Assembly (NCBI GenBank): GCA_964344725.1
Contig: CAYFOI010000030.1
Span: 1-14,646 of the forward strand
Source: CG2-30-44-17 sp964344725
GTDB lineage: Bacteria > Patescibacteriota > Gracilibacteria > UBA1369 > UBA12470
DNA: 14,646 nt
Reading direction: 5' to 3'
In this document: piece by piece, positions 1 to 5,841 of the stretch
Layout of the letters: every line of letters begins with the position of its first letter
Position numbering within the stretch: position 1 is the stretch's first letter
Made by a program: the position numbers and the translations under genes
Notes under the pieces: generated by a model
What the model saw: the letters and a program-made list of their open reading frames with translations, nothing else
Told to the model about the DNA's origin: nothing
Databases searched by the model: none

Positions 1-328
<328 letters not shown>

Positions 329-346
329 TTTTTGATAACTTCCTTT

Positions 347-398
347 GTCTTATCGTCAGTGATAAGGAGTCTATAGGCTCTTTGTCACTGACTAAGAC
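347..398 (+). other. 23S-5S spacer stem-loop
   Basis: In the spacer, GTCTTA (347-352) and GTCAGTGA (355-362) pair perfectly with TCACTGACTAAGAC (385-398), with a 2-nt bulge at 353-354. Pairing continues inward with AAGGAG (364-369) against CTCTTT (378-383). The result is a nearly continuous hairpin. Stems of this kind between rRNA genes are commonly RNase III substrates. The processing role here is inferred from position. Confidence 0.6.
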
Positions 399-459
399 GG
401 CTTTTGCCTGGTAGTTTGCAGAAATTGAAGTTTGCAAAGTTGTTCATTTAAAAAAGGTA

Positions 460-580
<121 letters not shown>

Positions 581-582
581 GC

Positions 583-590
583 CTTTTTTT
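583..590 (+). terminator. T-tract ending the rRNA operon
   Basis: A run of seven T follows the extended 5S helix I (456-468 paired with 571-583, including two G-U pairs). A GC-containing helix plus U-tract has the form of an intrinsic terminator for the 23S-5S transcript. The larger palindrome at 603-687 could back it up. Confidence 0.55.
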
Positions 591-602
591 GTTGTTTAGG
601 AT

Positions 603-687
603 TTAGTCAGTAGTCAGTAGGAATAGACCTAATGTTTAGCAAAAAACATCAGATATTACTGACTAATTCCTACTCTCTACTGACTAA
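603..687. terminator. Nested palindrome between convergent units (likely bidirectional terminator)
   Basis: The outer arms of 22 nt (603-624 and 666-687) are complementary at 20 of 22 positions; the two mismatches are adjacent, at 614-615. Inside sits a second hairpin, ATGTTT (632-637) with AAACAT (644-649). The left arm contains a direct repeat TCAGTAG-TCAGTAG. The structure lies between the 5S gene on the plus strand and the stop of the TraC-like gene (691) on the minus strand, so it could end transcription from both sides. It has no long T-tract. Confidence 0.55.
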
Positions 688-690
688 GTT

Positions 691-1476
691 CTACGCACTC
701 GCAGTCTTTGGGGCTGCTTTTGCATCGGGATCTTTTTCGACGCGCATTTTGTCTATGTCTGTGAGTTTCTGGTTGCGTGCTGTCAGTGGGTTGTATGTTT
801 CGTAGAAGAGCTCTATGAGCTGTTGTGTGCCTAGTGGTTCGACGTGAAGTCCGCAGTTTTCTAGTCCTGTTTTTACGACGTTTACTCTTTGGGTGAGTTG
901 TTTTCGTAGTTCGGTGAATTCGTGTTTGCGTTGTGCGATTTTGGATGCGGTGTCTTTTGGATTGAAGTTTTCTATGAGGCTCTTTAAAAAGCCTTGTTTT
1001 TGAGCTCTGAATGGATCTTGTGGGATGATTACGTAAAACTCTTTTTCCATTATGTCTGCGTATTCGATTAATTTCTGGATGTATTCGATGTATTCTGCCG
1101 TTTGTTCTTGGAGCAATCTGTTGTCTTGTTTTGCTTCTATCTTTTTGAGTTTGGCGATGTAGTTATCCAGGTCGAGCTTTTTTGAGCGTACAACTATTTG
1201 GATAGGGAATTCTATGGAGTTTAAAAAGTGTTGATATGAGAAAATAACTGCGTTTTGTTCCTCTTCGGACTTCAAGTGGAGGTTGATGCTGGATGTTTTG
1301 ACAACTGCTCTTAGACCGCCGTTTTTTAGGATTACGGTGTTGTCGTGGATTTCGGCTACCTTCATATGGACTTGTGTTCCTAGTCCAGGTGCTTTGTGTC
1401 CTGCTTTGACAGTTTTTTTGGTGTCTTTCTTTGTCGTTTTCTTTTGGTCGTCTTTTTGTGCTTTTGTGTCAGCCAT
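691..1476 (-). CDS. TraC-like (VirB4 N-terminal domain-like) protein, 261 aa
   Basis: The protein resembles the stand-alone TraC-like or VirB4-N-terminal-like proteins found next to PrgI-like proteins in Patescibacteria, which are thought to belong to a type IV secretion or pilus-related apparatus. Visible features are a Lys-rich disordered start (residues 1-28), a globular part beginning near GTQVHMKVAEI, a repeated EYIEYIQKLIEY helix, and the stretch EFYVIIPQDPFRAQ around the middle. The C-terminus is again charged and low in complexity. There is no Walker A motif, so this is not the ATPase itself. The ATG at 1474-1476 lies 3 nt after the stop of the PrgI-like gene, which indicates one operon. 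The next gene downstream is the convergent 5S gene, so no VirB4 ATPase follows. The family assignment is by similarity recognised by eye. Confidence 0.75.
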   Translation of the reverse strand: MADTKAQKDDQKKTTKKDTKKTVKAGHKAPGLGTQVHMKVAEIHDNTVILKNGGLRAVVKTSSINLHLKSEEEQNAVIFSYQHFLNSIEFPIQIVVRSKKLDLDNYIAKLKKIEAKQDNRLLQEQTAEYIEYIQKLIEYADIMEKEFYVIIPQDPFRAQKQGFLKSLIENFNPKDTASKIAQRKHEFTELRKQLTQRVNVVKTGLENCGLHVEPLGTQQLIELFYETYNPLTARNQKLTDIDKMRVEKDPDAKAAPKTASA

Positions 1477-1479
1477 ATT

Positions 1480-1935
1480 TTATTTGGTTATTTCTTCTTG
1501 GGAGTCGAGTATTTTTGTAATTGAATCTAGATCTTTTACTTTTTCTCTTACGATTTCTTCTTTTTTTTCAATTTTTTTGTTTGTTTTCTTAGATTGAGCT
1601 GTAATATTTGTTGCTGGTGCTAGTACTGATTTGAAAACTTCCGCACTGCCTTTTTGAAATCTTCTTTTTTGTGGTGTTAAAGCTCTTTGTAGTTGGAGCA
1701 GTACGAATTTTAAAAATGGTATGTCGTTGATTTTAAGGAAAGCTGTTGCCAAGGTCAGTATTGCTGGAATTGCTGTTGCAGGACCCCATACTGTTAGCAC
1801 GTACATCTTGGATGTGCTCATATAGACGAAGTATGAGATTGCTCCACCAACTGCGACTATGATGAGCTGCTTGAACGTAAGTGGGCCTACGATCTTATCA
1901 GCCATCTGGACGTTTTGTGGAACTTTGAACTGCAT
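1480..1935 (-). CDS. PrgI family membrane protein, 151 aa
   Basis: A small inner-membrane protein of the PrgI type, associated with conjugation or type IV secretion-like machines in Gram-positive and CPR bacteria. The start MQFKVPQNVQMADKIVGPLTFKQ is typical of the family. Two hydrophobic segments follow, around residues 24-40 and 46-68. The motif KINDIPFLKFVLLQLQRALTPQKRRF is the usual cytoplasmic boundary. The C-terminal third is Lys/Glu-rich and probably coiled or disordered. A strong promoter lies just upstream and the TraC-like gene follows after 3 nt. The leader has no Shine-Dalgarno sequence. Confidence 0.82.
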   Translation of the reverse strand: MQFKVPQNVQMADKIVGPLTFKQLIIVAVGGAISYFVYMSTSKMYVLTVWGPATAIPAILTLATAFLKINDIPFLKFVLLQLQRALTPQKRRFQKGSAEVFKSVLAPATNITAQSKKTNKKIEKKEEIVREKVKDLDSITKILDSQEEITK

Positions 1936-1957
1936 TTAGACGTATTAAAATCTATTA

Positions 1958-1986
1958 ATTATATCATTTTTTACTCTTTTAGGCAA
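1958..1986 (-). promoter_or_regulatory. Promoter of the PrgI-TraC unit
   Basis: Read on the minus strand: -35 TTGCCT (1986-1981), a 17 bp spacer, and -10 TATAAT (1963-1958). The start codon at 1935 is 22 nt beyond the -10 box, so the leader should be about 15 nt. The intergenic region is shared with the divergent lepA promoter. Confidence 0.7.
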
Positions 1987-2013
1987 TCCTTGAAATAGGG
2001 CTGGCGCTTTTCT

Positions 2014-2043
2014 TTGCGCTTTTGCCTTCCTATCTGGTAAAAT
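2014..2043 (+). promoter_or_regulatory. Promoter of lepA, nearly leaderless
   Basis: A -35-like TTGCGC (2014-2019), an 18 bp spacer and -10 TAAAAT (2038-2043). Only 10 nt separate the -10 box from the ATG at 2054, so transcription should begin within a few bases of the start codon. There is no Shine-Dalgarno sequence. Confidence 0.6.
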
Positions 2044-2053
2044 CTGTCTCGCT

Positions 2054-3856
2054 ATGTCAAAAAATATCCGAAATTTTTGTATTATTGCTCATATAGATCA
2101 TGGGAAGTCTACGCTTGCTGATAGATTTCTTGAGTTAACAGGTACGCTTACTAAGCGTGAGATGACTCATGGTCAGCTTCTGGATACGATGGATCTTGAG
2201 CAGGAGAGAGGGATTACTATTAAGCTCCAGCCTGTTAGGATGGAGTGGGAGTATGAAGGGGAGAAGTATATGCTTAATCTTATTGATACTCCTGGTCATG
2301 TAGATTTTTCTTATGAGGTTTCTCGTAGTTTGGCTGCGTGTGAAGGGGCTATTTTGGTTGTGGATGCGACGCAGGGAATTGAGGCTCAGACGCTTGCAAA
2401 CTGTTATATGGCGCTTGAGCATGATCTCGAAATCATACCTGTTCTTAATAAGATTGATCTTCCTGCTGCCGATGTTGAGAGGCGTGCTCAGGAGATTGAA
2501 GATGCTCTTGGTATTCCTGCTCATGAGGTTATTTCTGTATCTGCTAAAGAAGGGACCAATGTCGAGAAGGTGCTTGCACAGGTTATTGAACAAGTTCCTG
2601 AGCCTAAGCAGGAAGTTGATGGGCAAACAAAGGCTCTTATATTTGATTCGGTTTATGATACTTACAAGGGTGTCGTTGCTTATGTTAGGTTGATGGAAGG
2701 TAGTTTGAAGCGTGGTGATAAGGTTAAGCTTTTGCATACTAAGACGGAGCTCGATGTTCTCGAAGTTGGTTGTTTTAAGCCTAAATATGTTAAAACGAAA
2801 CAGCTTGAGGCTGGAGAAGTTGGTTATGTTGTTACTGGGCTCAAGGATGTTGGTGAGGCACGAGTTGGTGATACTATTTGGAAGTCTGATGGTAATGCGA
2901 CTGCTGCTGATGTTGAACCACTTCCTGGTTATAAAAAGGTTACTCCTTTTGTTTTTGCTAGTATTTTTTGTGCCGAAGGTGATGATTACCCGCTTCTTAG
3001 AGATGCTCTTGAGAAGCTTTCTTTGAATGATTCGGCGCTTTCTTATGAACCTGAAAGGTCTACTGCTCTTGGTCATGGTTTTCGGTGTGGGTTTCTAGGG
3101 CTTTTGCATTTGGAGATTGTTCAAGAAAGGCTTGAGCGTGAGTACGATCTGGATCTTGTGGTTACGGCGCCGTCGGTTTCTTATAAAGCTATTATGAAAG
3201 ATGGTGAAGAGATTGATGTTGAAAGTCCTTCAGATTTGCCAGATCGGGCGACTATTAATGCGGTTAAGGAGCCTTGGGTGAAAGTTGAGATAATCGTTCC
3301 GAAGGATCATACGGGTGCTGTTATGAAGCTTTTGCAAGATGGGCGTGGTGTTAGTAAAGGTATTCAGTATTTGAGTGAAGTGCGTGTGCTGCTTGAATAT
3401 GAGATCCCGCTTGCTTCGATTGTTGTGGATTTTTACGATAAATTGAAGAGCGTTTCATCAGGTTATGCGTCGATGAGTTATGAGTTTTTGGATTTTCGTG
3501 AAGGGGATCTAGTTAAGGTTGATATGTTGGTTGCTGGAGATCTTATTCCGCCGCTTTCGATGATTGTTCATCGTAGTGAGGCGCATAGTGCTGGTTCCAA
3601 GGTTGCGAAGGCGCTTAAAGAGCTTATCCCACGTGCGAATTTTGTTATTCCTATTCAAGCTGCAATTGGTGGCAAAATTGTTGCACGTGAAACTATTAGT
3701 GCTTATCGCAAGGATGTTACTGCTAAGTTATATGGTGGTGATGTTTCTCGTAAAAACAAGCTTCTTAAAAAGCAGAAGGCAGGTAAAAAGCGTATGAAGA
3801 TGATAGGGAAGGTTAATGTGCCGCAGGAGGCTTTTATGGCGGTGTTGAAGAGGTAA
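2054..3856 (+). CDS. lepA: Elongation factor 4 (LepA), ribosomal back-translocation GTPase, 600 aa
   Basis: LepA/EF4 is a translational GTPase related to EF-G that binds stalled or maturing ribosomes. The GTPase motifs are complete: P-loop AHIDHGKST (residues 12-20), switch I QERGITIKLQPVRM, DTPGH (78-82) and NKID (132-135). Domain 2 follows from about residue 190. The sequence FRCGFLGLLHLEIVQERLEREYDL is the conserved domain III stretch. The LepA-specific C-terminal domain is clear, with IQAAIGGKIVARET, YGGDVSRKNKLLKKQK and GKKRMKMIGKVNVPQEAF. The length is that of the family, and the start MSKNIRNFCIIAHIDHGKS matches the usual EF4 start. The last codons and stop form the left outer arm of the repeat element that follows. 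Confidence 0.98.
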   Translation: MSKNIRNFCIIAHIDHGKSTLADRFLELTGTLTKREMTHGQLLDTMDLEQERGITIKLQPVRMEWEYEGEKYMLNLIDTPGHVDFSYEVSRSLAACEGAILVVDATQGIEAQTLANCYMALEHDLEIIPVLNKIDLPAADVERRAQEIEDALGIPAHEVISVSAKEGTNVEKVLAQVIEQVPEPKQEVDGQTKALIFDSVYDTYKGVVAYVRLMEGSLKRGDKVKLLHTKTELDVLEVGCFKPKYVKTKQLEAGEVGYVVTGLKDVGEARVGDTIWKSDGNATAADVEPLPGYKKVTPFVFASIFCAEGDDYPLLRDALEKLSLNDSALSYEPERSTALGHGFRCGFLGLLHLEIVQERLEREYDLDLVVTAPSVSYKAIMKDGEEIDVESPSDLPDRATINAVKEPWVKVEIIVPKDHTGAVMKLLQDGRGVSKGIQYLSEVRVLLEYEIPLASIVVDFYDKLKSVSSGYASMSYEFLDFREGDLVKVDMLVAGDLIPPLSMIVHRSEAHSAGSKVAKALKELIPRANFVIPIQAAIGGKIVARETISAYRKDVTAKLYGGDVSRKNKLLKKQKAGKKRMKMIGKVNVPQEAFMAVLKR

Positions 3857-3960
3857 GAGTTATCTCGCTTATGGTTTCCTTCCTATTATTTTGAGTTCAA
3901 TTTTATCGAACTCAAAATAATAGGAGCGTGCAAATATAAGCTCGATAACCTTACCTCTTC
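3847..3960. repeat. Nested palindromic repeat element, copy 1
   Basis: A conserved core at 3871-3932 begins ATGGTTTCCT and ends AGGAGCGTGCA. It contains a perfect 18 bp stem (3881-3898 with 3908-3925) around the loop AATTTTATC. Outside it lies a second, locus-specific inverted repeat: GAAGAGGTAAGAGTTATC (3847-3864) and onward pairs with 3936-3960, with small bulges. This outer arm includes the last two sense codons and the stop of lepA. No T-run follows, so it is not a standard intrinsic terminator. Copy 2 is at 7408-7520 and the start of a third copy is at 14635. Confidence 0.85.
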
Positions 3961-4005
3961 TCCTGGTTTCTCACTCTAACATGTACGAGCTCGAAGAACT
4001 AGGAG
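3960..4005. other. Second hairpin next to repeat copy 1
   Basis: CTCCTGGTT (3960-3968) pairs with AACTAGGAG (3997-4005), with one G-T wobble. The right end continues as AGGAGCGTTGC, close to the AGGAGCGTGCA that ends the repeat core. It may be a decayed second copy or a chance hairpin. Nothing else is visible between here and the promoter at 4053. Confidence 0.35.
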
Positions 4006-4052
4006 CGTTGCTGATGCTTTTTCGATGCGAATAATGTTTCTTGAGGGTTTGC

Positions 4053-4081
4053 TTGCTACTGGATGTTCTCTCAAGTAATAT
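4053..4081 (+). promoter_or_regulatory. Promoter of the solute-binding protein gene, leaderless
   Basis: -35 TTGCTA (4053-4058), a 17 bp spacer and -10 TAATAT (4076-4081). The ATG at 4090 is 8 nt beyond the -10 box, so the transcript probably starts at or just before the AUG. The alternative upstream ATG at 4063 lies inside the promoter spacer. Confidence 0.6.
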
Positions 4082-4089
4082 TCTTCCCG

Positions 4090-5673
4090 ATGGAGGAACA
4101 ACAAATACCAAGTCAAAATTCGGAAGTGCCTACGGAGCAGCCTGCTGCTGAAGAGTCTAAGCAGGTGGATCATCGCAAGAGTCGTCTTGTGCGGATGATG
4201 GTTGCTTTTGTGGTTATTACGATTTTTGCTGTTTTGGGGTTGGTTTTTCAGGATAAAATTGGCTCGCTTCTTGCGTCTCAGGAGGAGCAGGATTCAACGT
4301 TAACTATTGCTTATGCTGAGGGGTTTACTTCCATAGATCCTACTAATTATGAGGTTCGAAACAGGCAATATTTTGGGAATATTTTTGAGGGGTTAACGCG
4401 TTTTGATAAAAATCTTGATGTAGAACCTGGATTGGCTATTAGTTGGGGGCAAGTTTCTGATGATACGTGGGAGTTTAAGTTAAGAGAGGGTGTGTATTTT
4501 CATGATTCTACGTCTTTTGAAGCTTCTGATGTTGTTACTAGTATTGATTATGCTCTTGATAATGATGACTCACAGCTTAAATCGCTTCTTGACCCAATTG
4601 TTTCTGTTGAAGCGGTTTCTGATTATACTGTGCAAATTGTTACGGATGGAGTTGATCCTCTTCTCCCGAATAGATTGGCTTATGTTTATATTTTTGCGTC
4701 AGAAGCTCTTATGAGTTATGAGAATTTGTTGGTAGGGACGGGGCCTTATTATGCGGTTTCCTATGGCGTGCTTGATGATTCTGATTACGATCAGGAGTTT
4801 ACGATGAAAGCTTTCCCTTATTATTGGGGATTTGCTCCTGAATATGATGATGTTTTCCTTTATGCTATATCTGATAAAAATGTTCGTCAGGAATCTATAA
4901 AAAATGGTGATGTTGATGTTATTGTAAATGTTGCTGCGGAGTCTACTGCTGATTTGGAGGCTGCTGGTATAGAAATCATTTCTCAGCCTGGTTTGGAGAC
5001 GAGTTTTATGGTTTTTGATACGATTGGTGGTGTTTTTGATGAGAGGAATTTGAGAGAGGCTTTTGTAATGGCGATTGATCGGGATGCTTTTGTGGAGGAG
5101 CTTGGTGGTTATGCGGCTAGGGCTGATCAATTCGTTAGTAACGGTGTTAGTGGTTACGACTCTTCGATAGAGGGGATTTCTTATGATCCGGATGCTGCTG
5201 AGGATGTTTTTGAGGAATATGGGGTTTCTGATTTTGAAATTTATATGGTTTATGAGATGAGTGCGCTTGGGCAATTCCTGGAAGAGGAGTTTTTGAAAGT
5301 TGGGGTTGATGTCGATATTGTTTATGTGACTTCTGTTGAATTGCAGGATCTTATCGGTGAGGTTGATGTGTATTTTATGGGTTGGAAAAGTGATCTGGGG
5401 GATGCGGCAGATCTTTATGAAACGGTTTTTTATAGTGAAGGAGCTTACAATGGTGGGTATGCAAGTGGTGAGGCTGATGCTTTGATTGATGAGGCCTCCG
5501 AATTGGAAGGTTCGGAGCGTTTATCTGTATTAAAAGAAATCATGGGTATATTGGTTGAGGATGATGTTGTTGGTATGCCTTTGTTTGATTCACAAACGAT
5601 ATATGCCTTTGGGGATGGGATTACCTGGAGTCCAAGGGTTGATGGGTATGTGTGGGCATTTGAAGTGAGGTAG
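4090..5673 (+). CDS. Membrane-anchored ABC transporter solute-binding protein, family 5 (oligopeptide/dipeptide type), 527 aa
   Basis: This is an extracytoplasmic substrate receptor of the OppA/DppA family, which hands peptides or similar solutes to an ABC importer. The start is taken as ATG 4090 because the in-frame ATG at 4063 falls inside the predicted promoter. Residues 1-34 are polar and cytoplasmic, and 35-53 are a transmembrane anchor followed by a short linker. There is no lipobox Cys. The SBP_bac_5 domain begins near LTIAYAEGFTSIDP (71-84). Family landmarks follow in order: YFGNIFEGLTRFDKNLDVEP, LAISWGQVSDDTWEFKLREG, VYFHDSTSFEASDVVTSIDY, and LREAFVMAIDRDAFVEE in the second half. No permease or ATPase gene is nearby, so partner and substrate are unknown. 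Confidence 0.9.
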   Translation: MEEQQIPSQNSEVPTEQPAAEESKQVDHRKSRLVRMMVAFVVITIFAVLGLVFQDKIGSLLASQEEQDSTLTIAYAEGFTSIDPTNYEVRNRQYFGNIFEGLTRFDKNLDVEPGLAISWGQVSDDTWEFKLREGVYFHDSTSFEASDVVTSIDYALDNDDSQLKSLLDPIVSVEAVSDYTVQIVTDGVDPLLPNRLAYVYIFASEALMSYENLLVGTGPYYAVSYGVLDDSDYDQEFTMKAFPYYWGFAPEYDDVFLYAISDKNVRQESIKNGDVDVIVNVAAESTADLEAAGIEIISQPGLETSFMVFDTIGGVFDERNLREAFVMAIDRDAFVEELGGYAARADQFVSNGVSGYDSSIEGISYDPDAAEDVFEEYGVSDFEIYMVYEMSALGQFLEEEFLKVGVDVDIVYVTSVELQDLIGEVDVYFMGWKSDLGDAADLYETVFYSEGAYNGGYASGEADALIDEASELEGSERLSVLKEIMGILVEDDVVGMPLFDSQTIYAFGDGITWSPRVDGYVWAFEVR

Positions 5674-5755
5674 GTTTTTATAATCCTTTTTTACTCCCGG
5701 GAAATTTTGCTTTTAGCAAAAGTTTCCAAGATTGTAAAAAAGTTTATAAAAACCT
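5672..5755. terminator. Three-tier nested palindrome after the solute-binding gene
   Basis: Three stems sit one inside another: AGGTTTTTATAA (5672-5683) with TTATAAAAACCT (5744-5755), 12 bp perfect; CTTTTTTAC (5686-5694) with GTAAAAAAG (5734-5742), 9 bp perfect; and GGAAATTTTGC (5700-5710) with GCAAAAGTTTCC (5716-5727), with one bulged G and loop TTTTA. The outermost arm begins inside the TAG stop codon. It has the same layout as the core-bearing elements after lepA and the SpoIIE gene, but a different core. A role in transcription termination or 3'-end protection is inferred. Confidence 0.65.
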
Positions 5756-5781
5756 TTGAGGGAGCCGGGTTGGTTGCTCTG

Positions 5782-5810
5782 TTGCTCCCGTGGCTTTTTC
5801 GTGGTATAAT
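5782..5810 (+). promoter_or_regulatory. Promoter of the SpoIIE-type phosphatase gene
   Basis: -35 TTGCTC (5782-5787), a 17 bp spacer and a consensus -10 TATAAT (5805-5810). The ATG at 5842 is 31 nt downstream. The leader is AT-rich with no Shine-Dalgarno sequence. Confidence 0.7.
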
Positions 5811-5841
5811 ATATTGATTATTTTGCGAAATTATATCTTCT

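Noticed and set aside
2135..3076. Long reading frame antisense to lepA (313 aa)
   Set aside because: The plus strand encodes an intact, fully conserved LepA. The antisense product is Arg/Asn/Ile/Ser-rich with no domain, an effect of T- and G-ending codons on the sense strand.
3847..3960. CRISPR repeat or IS-end interpretation of the repeat element
   Set aside because: There are no regularly spaced units, no transposase in the window, no shared terminal inverted repeats between copies and no visible target duplication at this site.
4063..4089. Upstream start codon (ATG 4063) for the solute-binding protein
   Set aside because: It lies in the spacer of a good promoter (TTGCTA, 17 bp, TAATAT). 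The extra nine residues add nothing family-like.
4699..5274. Reading frame antisense to the solute-binding gene (191 aa)
   Set aside because: Same composition artefact; the sense strand has clear family landmarks throughout.
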